Assembly: GCF_004138285.1 (NCBI RefSeq)
Contig: NZ_SCFN01000021.1
Location: 20,777-84,776, forward strand
Source: Gottfriedia acidiceleris
Lineage (GTDB): Bacteria; Bacillota; Bacilli; Bacillales; Bacillaceae_G
Length of the DNA stretch: 64,000 nt
Reading direction: 5' to 3'
The notes under the pieces were generated by a model. It was not told where the DNA came from. It saw nothing but the letters and a program-made list of their open reading frames with translations, and did no database searches. This document shows positions 26,303 through 35,929 of the stretch, one piece after another; position 1 is the stretch's first letter; each line of letters starts with the position of its first letter. The position numbers were made by a program, and so were the translations under genes.

Positions 26303-27508
26303 ATGAACAATCAATTAAAAGTGAATCCACAGCAGTTTTACAAAGACCCATATTCGTATTTTAGTAACGCTAGAAAAATAAGTCCTATGCTTTACACGGA
26401 GCTATTTCAGAGAACTGGATGGTTAGTAACTGGCTATAGAGAAGCAGAAATCATGCTAAAAGACCCTCGTTTTATAAAAGAAGCAACCAAAGTCACTCCA
26501 CCTGAACAAATACCTGAAAGTGTTATGCCTGCAATTGCAATAAATCGAAAAATGATGTTATTTCGAGATGCTCCTGATCATACAAGACTGAGAAATCTCG
26601 TGAACAAAGCATTTTCTCCAAGAATGGTTGAAAATTTACGAAATTCGGTAAATGAAATTGCTGATTATTTAATAGCAAATATGAAGGGAAAATTTACTCA
26701 CGAACTAATACGTGATTTTTCATATTTATTACCTGTATTTGTCATAACTGACCTATTAGGTGTTCCTAAAGAAGATCGAGATTTATTTCGCAATTGGTCT
26801 GATGCATTTATTAAATTTATTGATTTTAATACAACTATGGAGGATTTAGAATTAGTGTCAAAAGATATTCTTGATGCTTCTAACTATTTCAGAAATCTTA
26901 TATCTAATAGAAGAATAGAACCTAAAGAGGATTTAATCAGTAATTTAATTGTAGCTGAAGAATCTGGTGATAAATTAAGTGAGGATGAAATGATCGCAAG
27001 TTGTCTTCTATTATTAATTGCTGGTCATGAAACCACTGTTAATTTAATCACGAATGGATATTATCTTTTATTAAAACATCCTGAGCAATTTGAGCTATTA
27101 AAAAATGATTCAACGTTAATTCCTTCAGCTATTGAAGAAATATTAAGATACGAGTCACCTGTTATTTTTACATCCAGATGGGCTAGAGAAGACTTTGAGT
27201 TCGCTGGAAATTCGATTAAAAAAGGCGATTACTTTATGGTTTCATTAGGTGGAGCCAATTACGATCCAAAAGTCACAAATAATCCTGAAACATTTGATAT
27301 CACTCGAAAAAATATAAAACATTTATCCTTTTCATCCGGCCCGCATTTCTGCTTAGGTGCCCCTCTTGCTAGATTAGAAGGACAAATTGCAATTGAAAAA
27401 CTGATTAGACATTTAGTTAATGCAGTTCTAATTGAGGAGCCGACTCGCCGTAAAAATGTTGCATTTCGTGGGTTTGAAAGCTTAAAAATTCAGGCAAGTA
27501 TTCAATGA
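26303..27508 (+). CDS. Cytochrome P450
   Basis: A 401-aa bacterial class-I-type P450. The I-helix oxygen-binding motif is LLIAGHETTVN, the ExxR motif is EEILRYESP, and the heme-thiolate loop is FSSGPHFCLGAPLARLE with Cys near 347. There is no membrane anchor. The ATG at 26303 follows AAGGGAG. No ferredoxin or ferredoxin reductase gene lies nearby, so it must borrow redox partners. It is closed by its own terminator. Relatives in bacilli (CYP102-unrelated soluble types such as CYP107/CYP109) oxidise fatty acids, steroids or terpenoids; the substrate is unknown. Confidence 0.93.
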   Translation: MNNQLKVNPQQFYKDPYSYFSNARKISPMLYTELFQRTGWLVTGYREAEIMLKDPRFIKEATKVTPPEQIPESVMPAIAINRKMMLFRDAPDHTRLRNLVNKAFSPRMVENLRNSVNEIADYLIANMKGKFTHELIRDFSYLLPVFVITDLLGVPKEDRDLFRNWSDAFIKFIDFNTTMEDLELVSKDILDASNYFRNLISNRRIEPKEDLISNLIVAEESGDKLSEDEMIASCLLLLIAGHETTVNLITNGYYLLLKHPEQFELLKNDSTLIPSAIEEILRYESPVIFTSRWAREDFEFAGNSIKKGDYFMVSLGGANYDPKVTNNPETFDITRKNIKHLSFSSGPHFCLGAPLARLEGQIAIEKLIRHLVNAVLIEEPTRRKNVAFRGFESLKIQASIQ

Positions 27509-27596
27509 AGTTTCTAGCAAATTGTGTACTTTCCAGATAGAAATTAAAATTTTATTTTACTAAGTTGTAGTTATGAAATAAAACAATAAATAACAT

Positions 27597-27629
27597 AAAA
27601 AAGAGCATCGAGATCTCGGTGCTCTTTTT
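27597..27629 (+). terminator. Terminator after P450 gene
   Basis: AAGAGCA and TGCTCTT pair with an inner TCGAGA/TCTCGG extension, followed by TTTTT. Confidence 0.85.
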
Positions 27630-27743
27630 AACTGTTCAATATCGGTTTCTTATTATCAACACTTTCAGATAGATGAACATAACTACTTTCCATTGGCTTT
27701 ATCCTTAATTAAAGGGACCAAAAAAATAAAGTTCTAAATGAAA

Positions 27744-29165
27744 TCAAAGTTGGCTTATTTGTAGTAAAATATTTAATCCCTTTTTTAAATCTTCTAATGA
27801 CGCGTAGGCATAAGAAAGACGAATATGGTGTAAATCTCTTGGTTCGTAAATATAACCTGGATTTATCAATATATTTTGTTTAAGTAATTTTAAAAATAAG
27901 GTCTTATTTACAATTGGATTATGAAACCTGAGCCATATGTAGAAACCACCTTCAGACTTTTTCCATGAAGCTATTTTTTTAAATTCCTTTTTTAAAATTT
28001 CTTCTACGTATTTAGCTCTTCTTTGCAATTGTTCACGAAGGTAAACAAGATGCTTTTCGTAAAGACCGTTTGAGATCCAGTGTGATACGATTTCTTGCGA
28101 AAAAGCACTTGAACCATAATCTGTTTGCATTTTAATATCAGCTAATCGTTCAATTACAGGTGAAGGTGCAACAACCCAACCAATTCTTAATCCCGGACTA
28201 AGTGTTTTGGATACACTCCCTATATAAAGAACTTGTCCTGATGTATCAAGCGATTTTATAGCTGGTGAAGATGATTCAAAAAGCAATTCGTGATACACAT
28301 CATCTTCAATAATCGGAATTTGTAGCTCTTTGCATGTATTATATAGATTTTGCTTTTCTTTCAACGACCAATTATAGCCCGTTGGATTGTTTAGTGTTGG
28401 AACACAGTAGAATAAAGATTGCCTCTTCCCTTTATGTGCCCGTAAATTTTCTTTTAATTGATGTTCCCTTGAAACTGAAATCATTCGCATACCATTAGAT
28501 TGAAATGGATGTACTGAATTTAAATACGAAAATTGTTCTTGGAATAAAATGGATCCTTCTTCCAATAATCCAACTGCAATTAATTGAAGTGCTTGAAGTG
28601 CACCCGAAACAATTAAAATGTTCTCTGGTGCTGATTCAATACCACGTTTTTTTAAATAATTACATAAAATTACTCGGAGCTTTTCACTTCCTTGTGGAGA
28701 TGAATAGCCAATTGCTTTGGAATCAAGTGAAATCTTTCTTAACGAATCTTCTATTTCTTTAGTTGGTAGTAATTCAGGTGATAATTCACCTGTTCCAAGA
28801 CGTATGATATGATCCATTTGCTCGTGTTCATTTATGAGTTGAATCGTATGGTAGTTTGGTTTATGAATACTTGATTCAATATGTCTCTGCCAATTTGGTT
28901 GATATTTGCTCAAAAGTACGTTCCAAGAATTGTTAGCCACAAATACCCCTGAACCCATTTTTGATTCGATCAAACCATCTGCCCTTAATTCATCAAGTGC
29001 AAGTTGTACGGTACTGCGGTTCACATTAAATTGAGTTGCTAGTTGACGCTGTGTTGGAATCTTTGTGCCAACAGACCAATCACCTCGTTCAATACGAGAT
29101 TTTATCCAATCTACAATTTGCTCTTGAACAGTCAAATGAGAATCACGATTTGGTTTCCATTTCAT
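27744..29165 (-). CDS. MocR-type GntR/aminotransferase regulator
   Basis: A 473-aa fusion of an N-terminal GntR winged helix (QRQLATQFNVNRSTVQLALD near 41-60) and a fold-type I PLP aminotransferase domain. The PLP-binding lysine lies in YIGSVSKTLSPGLRIGW and the Asn/Asp contacts in PTLNNPTGYNW and IIEDDVYHELLF. MocR proteins sense PLP or an amino acid. It is divergent from a LysE-family exporter with only 99 bp between, and an inverted repeat (29180-29207) sits in that gap. It probably controls the exporter and itself. Confidence 0.93.
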   Translation of the reverse strand: MKWKPNRDSHLTVQEQIVDWIKSRIERGDWSVGTKIPTQRQLATQFNVNRSTVQLALDELRADGLIESKMGSGVFVANNSWNVLLSKYQPNWQRHIESSIHKPNYHTIQLINEHEQMDHIIRLGTGELSPELLPTKEIEDSLRKISLDSKAIGYSSPQGSEKLRVILCNYLKKRGIESAPENILIVSGALQALQLIAVGLLEEGSILFQEQFSYLNSVHPFQSNGMRMISVSREHQLKENLRAHKGKRQSLFYCVPTLNNPTGYNWSLKEKQNLYNTCKELQIPIIEDDVYHELLFESSSPAIKSLDTSGQVLYIGSVSKTLSPGLRIGWVVAPSPVIERLADIKMQTDYGSSAFSQEIVSHWISNGLYEKHLVYLREQLQRRAKYVEEILKKEFKKIASWKKSEGGFYIWLRFHNPIVNKTLFLKLLKQNILINPGYIYEPRDLHHIRLSYAYASLEDLKKGLNILLQISQL

Positions 29166-29179
29166 CTAACTCCCCCTAA

Positions 29180-29207
29180 AATTGGGTGGATATAAAACCA
29201 TCCAATT
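29180..29207. promoter_or_regulatory. Candidate MocR operator
   Basis: AATTGGGTGG (29180-29189), an 8-bp spacer and CCATCCAATT (29198-29207) form an inverted repeat with one mismatch per arm. It lies in the 99-bp region shared by the divergent mocR and lysE-family genes. Confidence 0.6.
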
Positions 29208-29264
29208 GGTTGTTTTCTTTTAGTTTTATCATAGTACGATTGTAATTGAAAGGGAGTTGATTAG

Positions 29265-29867
29265 ATGGAAGCTATTATTCATGGTCTAGTCTTAGCATTC
29301 GGACTTATTTTACCTTTAGGGGTACAGAATGTATTTGTATTTTCACAAGGTGCTACACAACCAAAACTAATTCGAGCGCTTCCTGCGACTTTTACTGCTG
29401 CACTATGTGATACTTTTTTAATTCTTTTAGCTGTTTTTGGACTTTCCACTATCGTTCTAGAATTTGAATGGCTAAGAATTAGCCTGATGATTGCTGGTAT
29501 TTTGTTTTTAGTTTACATGGGGTATGTTATTTGGAGATCTAAACCTGCAGCAAATGAATCGAACAGAGCATTACCTAGCCGACAGCAAATTATTTTTGCT
29601 TTATCAGTTTCCTTATTAAACCCACATGCAATCTTAGATACAGTAGGTGTAATTGGAACAAGTGCATTAAAATATGTCGGAAAGGAACAAGTCTTCTTTA
29701 CAATCGCATGTATTACAGTATCTTGGATTTGGTTTTTTGGATTAACGGTCGCGGGCTCAGTCATGAAGAAAGTAGACAGTACAGGAGGTTTAATGAACAT
29801 ATTCAACAAATGCTCTGCCTTGTTTATTTGGGGAACTTCCATTTATCTTTTAATTGGATTAACTTAA
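29265..29867 (+). CDS. LysE/ArgO family amino-acid exporter
   Basis: A 200-aa LysE-type exporter with about six membrane helices. The ArgO-like signatures LPLGVQNVFVFSQGA near the N-terminus and SLLNPHAILDTVGVIG in the middle are clear; they are closer to the LysE/ArgO branch than the exporter at 13537. AAAGGGAG precedes the ATG. It is divergently transcribed from the MocR regulator. Likely substrate is a basic amino acid or related compound, by family analogy only. Confidence 0.92.
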   Translation: MEAIIHGLVLAFGLILPLGVQNVFVFSQGATQPKLIRALPATFTAALCDTFLILLAVFGLSTIVLEFEWLRISLMIAGILFLVYMGYVIWRSKPAANESNRALPSRQQIIFALSVSLLNPHAILDTVGVIGTSALKYVGKEQVFFTIACITVSWIWFFGLTVAGSVMKKVDSTGGLMNIFNKCSALFIWGTSIYLLIGLT

Positions 29868-29875
29868 TGTACATT

Positions 29876-29904
29876 AGAGGATAATCGAATAATGATTATC
29901 CTCT
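29876..29904. repeat. Perfect 11-bp hairpin without U tract
   Basis: AGAGGATAATC and GATTATCCTCT pair around a 7-nt loop just after the exporter stop. No T run follows on either strand, so it may stabilise a 3' end or be an operator rather than an intrinsic terminator. Confidence 0.5.
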
Positions 29905-29953
29905 ATAAATAGTTCAACAAAAACATGGAGTAGTTGAATAACCGTTTTTAAAT

Positions 29954-30139
29954 TTATCTTTTTTCTGTAGGTTTAGCAAAAATAATAGATAGTAAAAATC
30001 CAATAAATCCACCGCCAATAGAACCTGCAAATGCTGAGTTATTTTCGCCATGAAATAAGAATACTCTAACTAAAAAATACGATACTGCAAATGAAAATGC
30101 GTAAACCAAATATACATAAATGCTCTTTTTAGAAATCAT
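29954..30139 (-). CDS. Small two-helix membrane protein
   Basis: A 61-aa protein starting MISKKSIYVYLVYAFSFAVS after a perfect AAGGAGG site. Two hydrophobic helices (about 8-26 and 37-55) are separated by HGENNSAF and the second is glycine-rich (GSIGGGFIGFLLSIIF). No family recognised. It lies alone between the exporter and ileS. Confidence 0.7.
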   Translation of the reverse strand: MISKKSIYVYLVYAFSFAVSYFLVRVFLFHGENNSAFAGSIGGGFIGFLLSIIFAKPTEKR

Positions 30140-30271
30140 CTAATCCTCCTTAAATCATTCTACAAATTAATTAATTCAACAGTTATTTTAATAAACCTTT
30201 TAACTATTGAATTAAAAAAAGGTGCCAGAATCCTAATTCTGCACTATATTCCTATGTCATTTAAGAAGAAA

Positions 30272-30307
30272 AATGACAGACTAAAATCTTGTTATTAGTC
30301 TGTCATT
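30272..30307 (-). terminator. Terminator of ileS
   Basis: A 13-bp perfect stem, AATGACAGACTAA with TTAGTCTGTCATT, followed on the minus strand by TTTTCTTC, 18 nt after the ileS stop. Confidence 0.8.
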
Positions 30308-30324
30308 ACACTTAAACTATTCAA

Positions 30325-33300
30325 TTAATTAGAAGCAACTAATTCAATTTCAGATTGATAATCACCAACTTTAATTTCTTTTCCGCTCACTTGATTCCTA
30401 ACAACCAGTTTTCTCATTAATAAGTTTTCCTCAAGCATTCCTTTAAACTTTTCAATGATGTCAATAAATTCTGGATTAGCTGTTATTCCAATGTCTACGC
30501 GCATATTAATTGGTAGATTCAATTCTTTTCGGTATTCTTGAATAGACCTAATGAGTTCTCTTACAGTACCTTCTTGGATAAGATCCTCTGTTAGTAAAGT
30601 GTCGAGTGTCACTGTATATTCACCATTCGTCGCTGATGCAAAACCTTCTTTTGCGCTTTTTTCAACTAAAATATCTTGTGAGTCGACTTTAACAGTTTCT
30701 CCTGTTTCAATTAATACATTAACGTACCCACTTTCAATCACTCTTTTTGCTTCTTCATTTGTTAATGTTTGAAGTGATTTATTAACTAAATTTGAAAGCT
30801 TTCCAAATTTTGCTCCTGATTTTTTAAAATCCAATTTCATTTTTAAGATTGAAAACTCATTTTCGTTGTTTACTTGTTGGAATTTTTTTACGTTTAACTC
30901 ATCTAAAACAATTTCTTTATATAAACCCCAATCAATCTCCTCATTGTTACTAACTAAAGTTAAACTAGCTAGTGGCTGTTTAATCTTTAAAGAATTTGCA
31001 TTTCGGATGCTTCTTCCAAGTTCCACAACTTTTAGAACTGCATCCATTTCCACTTCAAGCTGAGCGTCGATTAGTGTTTCATCGCAAACTGGAAACTCAG
31101 ATAAATGGACGCTTTGATTTGTTAAATTAAAATAAACATCTTCTGCTAAGAATGGTGTAAAAGGAGCTAATAATTGACTTACTTTTGTTAATACTTCAAA
31201 CAGTGTATAGTAAGCCGCTGCCTTCTCTTTATTCATTCCATTTGACCAGAATCGTTCTCTTGACCTTCTAACATACCAATTGCTTACTTCATCTACTAAT
31301 TTAGCGATGTCTCTTGCAGCATTTGTAAATTGATATTCCTCCAAATTTTTAGTTACATTTTTGATTGTGCTATGCAAACGGGAAATGATCCATTTATCCA
31401 ATGTACTTGATTGATAATCATATTGATTTTTTGAATTAAATCCATCTAAATTTGCATATAAACTGTAAAAACTATAAACATTGTCGAATGTATCAATGAG
31501 TTTCGATTTCGCTTCTTGTACAACCCTTTCAGAAAAACGCTTCGGGTTCCAAGGCGCACTGTCTACTAATAAAGCCCATCGTAATGAATCAGCACCATAT
31601 TTTTGAATTAATTCTACTGGATCAAGTGCATTACCTTTACTCTTAGACATTTTTTGTCCATTTTCATCTAATACATGGCCTAGTGATAATACTCGTTTAT
31701 AAGGTACTTCTCCAGTAAATAAAGTAGATACTGCAAGTAAACTATAGAACCAGCCTCTCGTTTGATCAATCCCTTCAATGACAACATCTGCTGGGAATTG
31801 TTTTGCAAATTTTTCTTTATTTTCAAAAGGATAATGATACTGGGCAAATGGCATCGAACCACTATCGAACCAGACATCAATTACTTCAGGTGTTCTTTTC
31901 ATATTCCCTTTACAATTTGGACAGTTAAGAATGACTTCATCAACAAAAGGTTTATGCAGTTCAATTGAGTCATCAATTTCTTCAACTGAATAGTTACATA
32001 ATTCATTTATACTTTTTGGTGCTAATTGATGATTACATGAATCACATTCCCAAACATTTAATGGGGTGCCCCAATATCTTTTTCGGCTAATATTCCAATC
32101 TACCATTTGTTCTAAAAAATTACCGAATCGACCGTGTTTTATATGATCTGGGTGCCATGTTACTTCTTCATTATTTTTAATAAACTCATCCTTTAATGCG
32201 GTCGTTTTAATAAACCAACTTTCATTCGCATAATAGAGTAAAGGTGAATCACAACGCCAACAATGAGGATAGCTGTGCTCATATTTTTCTTTACTAAATA
32301 ATAATTCTTTTTCGGCTAAATACCTCACTATATCTACATCACACTCTTTAACAAAACGACCTTGAAAATTAGGTACATCATCTGTATATTGGCCTTTTTC
32401 ATTCACTACATTTACAAAGGATAACCCATTTTCTTGAACAACCTTATAGTCATCTTCACCGTATGCAGGTGCGATATGAACAATTCCAGTACCACTACCT
32501 TCAGTTACAAAATCTGCTTTCACAACTTTATATCCAACTTCAACATTTACGAAATTAAATGGTGGTAAATAGCTAATACCGATTAGATCGGCCCCAAGAA
32601 ATTCAGATAAAACGACGTAATCAGCTTTTAATACTTTTTCTAATAAAGCCTTCGCAAGAATATATACTTCCTCACCTTTTTTAGCACGAACATATTCCAT
32701 TGATGGATTTACAGCTAACGCTACATTAGCTGGAAGTGTCCACGGAGTTGTCGTCCATCCAAGGAAATAGACATTTTCTTCATCTTGCAGTTTAAACTTA
32801 ACGGTTGCAGATAAATCCTTAACATCTTTATATCCTTGCGCTACTTCATGTGAGCTTAGTGATGTTTGACAGCTAGGGCAATACGGTGAAACACGATGAC
32901 CTTTTACTAGTAAACCTTTTTCATGAATTGTCCCGAGGATATTCCATACACTTTCGATATAAGAATTATCCAATGTTACATATGGATCATCCATATCCAC
33001 CCAATAACCTAACTGTTCAGTAAAATCTCTCCATTGCTTCTCGTAAGTAAAAACACTTTCTTTACATTTCTCAAGAAAAGCTTTTACACCATATCGTTCT
33101 ATTTCTGCCTTACCTGAAATGCCTAACATCTTTTCAACACCAAGTTCAACTGGTAATCCATGAGTATCCCATCCAGCTTTACGAACAACTTGGAAACCTG
33201 CCATTGTTTTATATCTAGCTACCACATCTTTTATTGTACGACCTAATGCATGACCAACATGTGGTAAGCCATTTGCAGTTGGGGGACCTTCATAAAAAAC

Positions 33301-33420
33301 AAAAGTTTGTTTATTTTCTCTTTGTTCAATTGATTTAATAAAGGTATCATTTTTAGACCAAAGTTCACTAATCTTTTTTTCACGATGTTGAACTGATGCT
33401 TTTGTACTATCTTTTTCCAT
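30325..33420 (-). CDS. ileS: Isoleucyl-tRNA synthetase, long type-2-like form
   Basis: A 1031-aa class I synthetase that charges tRNA-Ile. HIGH motif is [20 protein letters not shown] is [14 protein letters not shown], and the editing domain is present between them with the [17 protein letters not shown] segment. Cysteine pairs [11 protein letters not shown] and CDSCNHQ look metal-binding. The length, HVGH variant and C-terminal region resemble the eukaryote-like IleRS2 group (as in the second enzyme of the Bacillus cereus group and the mupirocin-resistance enzymes) rather than the ~920-aa housekeeping type. A T-box leader with an ATC specifier (33446-33727) controls it. Whether the genome also has a type-1 ileS is not visible. 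Confidence 0.95.
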   Translation of the reverse strand: MEKDSTKASVQHREKKISELWSKNDTFIKSIEQRENKQTFVFYEGPPTANGLPHVGHALGRTIKDVVARYKTMAGFQVVRKAGWDTHGLPVELGVEKMLGISGKAEIERYGVKAFLEKCKESVFTYEKQWRDFTEQLGYWVDMDDPYVTLDNSYIESVWNILGTIHEKGLLVKGHRVSPYCPSCQTSLSSHEVAQGYKDVKDLSATVKFKLQDEENVYFLGWTTTPWTLPANVALAVNPSMEYVRAKKGEEVYILAKALLEKVLKADYVVLSEFLGADLIGISYLPPFNFVNVEVGYKVVKADFVTEGSGTGIVHIAPAYGEDDYKVVQENGLSFVNVVNEKGQYTDDVPNFQGRFVKECDVDIVRYLAEKELLFSKEKYEHSYPHCWRCDSPLLYYANESWFIKTTALKDEFIKNNEEVTWHPDHIKHGRFGNFLEQMVDWNISRKRYWGTPLNVWECDSCNHQLAPKSINELCNYSVEEIDDSIELHKPFVDEVILNCPNCKGNMKRTPEVIDVWFDSGSMPFAQYHYPFENKEKFAKQFPADVVIEGIDQTRGWFYSLLAVSTLFTGEVPYKRVLSLGHVLDENGQKMSKSKGNALDPVELIQKYGADSLRWALLVDSAPWNPKRFSERVVQEAKSKLIDTFDNVYSFYSLYANLDGFNSKNQYDYQSSTLDKWIISRLHSTIKNVTKNLEEYQFTNAARDIAKLVDEVSNWYVRRSRERFWSNGMNKEKAAAYYTLFEVLTKVSQLLAPFTPFLAEDVYFNLTNQSVHLSEFPVCDETLIDAQLEVEMDAVLKVVELGRSIRNANSLKIKQPLASLTLVSNNEEIDWGLYKEIVLDELNVKKFQQVNNENEFSILKMKLDFKKSGAKFGKLSNLVNKSLQTLTNEEAKRVIESGYVNVLIETGETVKVDSQDILVEKSAKEGFASATNGEYTVTLDTLLTEDLIQEGTVRELIRSIQEYRKELNLPINMRVDIGITANPEFIDIIEKFKGMLEENLLMRKLVVRNQVSGKEIKVGDYQSEIELVASN

Positions 33421-33445
33421 ATGATATCGCCTCTCTCATTTTTTT

Positions 33446-33727
33446 AAAGCACACAAAAACCCGCCCCTATGATAAGGGACGGGTTTAACCGCGATACCAC
33501 CCTAATTCTATTGAAAAAAGTCCGTTCTTCAATAGCACTTAGTCACGTACAATCATACGCGTTCCTTTTAACGGTAGACACCCGTTCAAACCTACTTATG
33601 TTTTCAGTTTGACTTCTCGGAGAGGATCTTCATTTAAGTACTATTCACCGGATTTCAGCTTCCCCGGCTCTCTGTAGAACAGTAACGAAAATTACTTTTC
33701 TCGTCATTGAATTCATTTGTGTGCTTT
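33446..33727 (-). promoter_or_regulatory. T-box riboswitch (tRNA-Ile) of ileS
   Basis: Minus-strand leader with the T-box motif AGGGTGGTATCGCGG (33488-33503 region), a terminator hairpin (33457-33486, AAACCCG...CGGGTTT with a T run) and a stem I. The triplet ATC at 33625-33627, just before the 3' strand of the stem base, is the likely Ile specifier. Uncharged tRNA-Ile would stabilise the antiterminator and turn ileS on. A perfect 12-bp inverted repeat (AAAGCACACAAA) flanks the whole element. Confidence 0.9.
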
Positions 33728-34180
33728 AATTGTTATTTATTATATCCATCGACTACTAAAAAGTCAAAGTTTTCTTAAATTTATTTTTTCCTTAATTCGA
33801 ATTTGGTTATTTTGATCATTGTTACAACATTTCTTATATATTTTTTACAGTGTCAAAGCTTAAGTGTCAAGAACGTTAGGATCCTCATTCCAACGGTAAC
33901 AGAAACTTCTAAATGACAAAAGTTAATGATCCTTTTTATAGAAAAATATCTTTTTATCTCTTTTCACTAGTATCCGCCACTAAAGGAAAGAAAAGCGGAG
34001 ATTGATTCTCTTCTTTATCCATTTCTATTTGTTCAATTTCTTTTCTAGTTTCACGATTTTAAACTATACAATCTTGTGTAAATCGTTAAAACTTACTTCT
34101 AATTTTTTTCAGGAACTAATGGGAGAATATTGTGTTAAACTGATTTTGGAGAAAATTAACGAGAAAAAGGGTGTGCCGAA
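33728..34180. other. Divergent region between ileS leader and corA, no gene seen
   Basis: AT-rich. GGATCC-centred and AACTT/AAGTT short repeats occur near 33880-33950 but do not form a recognised riboswitch; in particular I see no convincing M-box. The open frame 34002-34184 has no ribosome site. Confidence 0.45.
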
Positions 34181-35122
34181 ATGATCAAAACGATGGCTAT
34201 ATACAAAGACGGAACCCATGCATTTGATGTATCAATTGAAGAATTAAATTCCGAACAAATTGATTGGATTTGGGTCGATTTTGGAAAACCTAAAAAAGAA
34301 GAAATTGACTTATTGCGAACTCAATTCCACTTCGATGAAATAGCAATTAAGCATTGTGTAAGCTATAAAGAAAGACCGAAAATGGACTATTACGATGGCT
34401 ATCGTTTTATCATTCTACAATCATTGCAGGAAAACATGGAACAAGCTGAAATAGATCTCTTTTTGTCCCACAAGTACATCGTTTCATTTTGTTGGGAGGA
34501 GTCAAATGCGATACAAATTGTGTGGAACAAACTAAAAGGATTAAAGAGTGCAAAAGGTATGAAACCAGAACGAATCCTGTATTACATTTGTGATGAAATT
34601 GTCGACAAACTCTTTCCAATCGTCCAAAAAATTGAAGATGACATCGAAGAGATTGATGAATTAGGATCAAATTCCGATCTAAGCATGATTGATGGAATTA
34701 AAACACAAGTAAGTAAGTTATCAAAAGTAAGAAAAACCGTTAAACCAACAAAAGATTTAATTTATCGTATATTAAATTCAACTCACGTTGAAATTGACAA
34801 AGAAACGACAAAGAAATTGCGAATCGTCTACGAACACTTAGTAAAATTATTAGATGACATTGCAGATAACAGGGAAATGGCAAATGACATCAGAGAAAGT
34901 TATATTTCAACGAACTCACACAAAATGAATAAAACGATGAAAATGTTAACATCGGTCTCGATTGTGTTCATGCCACTAACATTCATCGTCGGTGTATACG
35001 GAATGAATTTTGTTCACATCCCTGAACTTCAATTAAAGTATGGTTATTATTACTGTTGGGTGATCATGCTATTCATCGTGATCGGATTAGTGATGTGGTT
35101 CAAGAAAAAAGATTGGTTCTAA
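34181..35122 (+). CDS. corA: CorA-family magnesium/divalent cation transporter
   Basis: A 313-aa channel-like transporter of the 2-TM GxN family. The cytoplasmic N-terminal two thirds end in two membrane helices; the pore signature YGMNFVHIPELQ follows the first (VSIVFMPLTFIVGV) and a basic tail (WFKKKDWF) closes the second. The start at 34181 follows AAAGGGTG. It would mediate passive Mg uptake as a pentamer in the membrane. Monocistronic with hairpins downstream. Cobalt or nickel transport cannot be excluded. Confidence 0.93.
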   Translation: MIKTMAIYKDGTHAFDVSIEELNSEQIDWIWVDFGKPKKEEIDLLRTQFHFDEIAIKHCVSYKERPKMDYYDGYRFIILQSLQENMEQAEIDLFLSHKYIVSFCWEESNAIQIVWNKLKGLKSAKGMKPERILYYICDEIVDKLFPIVQKIEDDIEEIDELGSNSDLSMIDGIKTQVSKLSKVRKTVKPTKDLIYRILNSTHVEIDKETTKKLRIVYEHLVKLLDDIADNREMANDIRESYISTNSHKMNKTMKMLTSVSIVFMPLTFIVGVYGMNFVHIPELQLKYGYYYCWVIMLFIVIGLVMWFKKKDWF

Positions 35123-35180
35123 AAATAGTCATTAAGTAAGACAAAAATGAGAAGTTGTAAAAGAAAAAACTAACTACTTC

Positions 35181-35210
35181 AAAAGTGCCCCCTTTACAAT
35201 GGACACTTTT
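35181..35210 (+). terminator. Hairpin after corA
   Basis: AAAAGTG and CACTTTT pair around a 16-nt loop 58 nt after the corA stop; it is followed by an A run, so it may work better for the minus strand. Confidence 0.45.
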
Positions 35211-35230
35211 AAAAAAGCTATCCAATAATA

Positions 35231-35264
35231 ATAAGATGACCTCTGTAATCAGCGTCATCTTATT
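35231..35264. terminator. Terminator between corA and zinc-ribbon gene
   Basis: AAGATGAC pairs with GTCATCTT, with ATTTTAATT on one side and an AAT-rich side on the other; it can serve both converging genes. Confidence 0.7.
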
Positions 35265-35314
35265 TTAATTCTATAGGTACTTGATTGTATATTCACTTAG
35301 TTTTGATATTAAAA

Positions 35315-35557
35315 TTACAATGAATCCGCTGTTTTTTCAAACATTACACTTTGTTCAATTAAACCACAAGCACCACATTGAACTAAATATTCTGGACCTT
35401 TATATGGAACAAAAAATGGATCTAGCCCACTTGAAACATATTCTTCTATTTCAACATCTCCGCTTTGAGCATTTAATTTAACTGCTTTTGGGTTTTGTTC
35501 GATTAAATAAAATCTACTTTTGTTTGTTTTACAGCGTGGACATGCTAATTTATGCAT
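35315..35557 (-). CDS. Small zinc-ribbon protein
   Basis: An 80-aa protein with two CxxC knuckles, ACPRCKTN at residues 5-12 and QCGACGLIE near 60-68, separated by about 50 residues (GLDPFFVPYKGPEYLV before the second). This is a zinc-ribbon layout. The ATG at 35557 follows GGTG at suitable spacing. It precedes corA's convergent end and follows the NETI gene; no function is known to me. Confidence 0.75.
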   Translation of the reverse strand: MHKLACPRCKTNKSRFYLIEQNPKAVKLNAQSGDVEIEEYVSSGLDPFFVPYKGPEYLVQCGACGLIEQSVMFEKTADSL

Positions 35558-35619
35558 ATTTTCACCTCATTTTATTCATATAAGGTTACTATTCCATTAA
35601 ATTATTATATTTATTCAAA

Positions 35620-35814
35620 TTAATTCGTATTTAATTTTCCTTCAAATACAATTTTTCTTCCAGTCGGTTCAATTTCTACCTTTCCATTTACCATTTGCTC
35701 TGAAAATATTGGTACTTCCATTCTTTTAACTGGAGTATAGCCTTCTCTTTGCATTCTTTCTAAACAATCATTAATCGTTTCATTTTCAAAGACTTCAAAT
35801 TTTTTCTTACTCAT
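35620..35814 (-). CDS. NETI motif protein
   Basis: A 64-aa protein with the eponymous motif in [18 protein letters not shown] and the conserved end [10 protein letters not shown]. This short family is common in Bacillaceae (YebG-like) and has no known function. Starts at 35814 after a weak AGGGAAAT site and lies 62 nt upstream of the zinc-ribbon gene, so the two may share a transcript. Confidence 0.85.
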   Translation of the reverse strand: MSKKKFEVFENETINDCLERMQREGYTPVKRMEVPIFSEQMVNGKVEIEPTGRKIVFEGKLNTN

Positions 35815-35883
35815 TTATTTCCCTACTTTCTACTATAGTAATTCTATCTAATTATGATTGAATTCAAATCAAAATAGTAAAAA

Positions 35884-35909
35884 ACCTTACTTTCATTTGA
35901 GAGTAAGGT
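35884..35909 (-). terminator. Terminator of Bax inhibitor-like gene
   Basis: ACCTTACT and AGTAAGGT form the stem, followed on the minus strand by TTTTTTAC. Confidence 0.85.
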
Positions 35910-35929
35910 CTGACTGACTAAAAAATTAT

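Noticed and set aside
29876..29904. Perfect hairpin considered as an intrinsic terminator
   Set aside because: No T run on either strand; listed only as a hairpin.
33760..34180. Magnesium riboswitch (M-box) before corA
   Set aside because: The short repeats there do not form the expected conserved core, and no terminator hairpin precedes corA.
34002..34184. 60-codon frame directly before corA
   Set aside because: No ribosome site, low-complexity AT-rich translation, and it overlaps the corA start.
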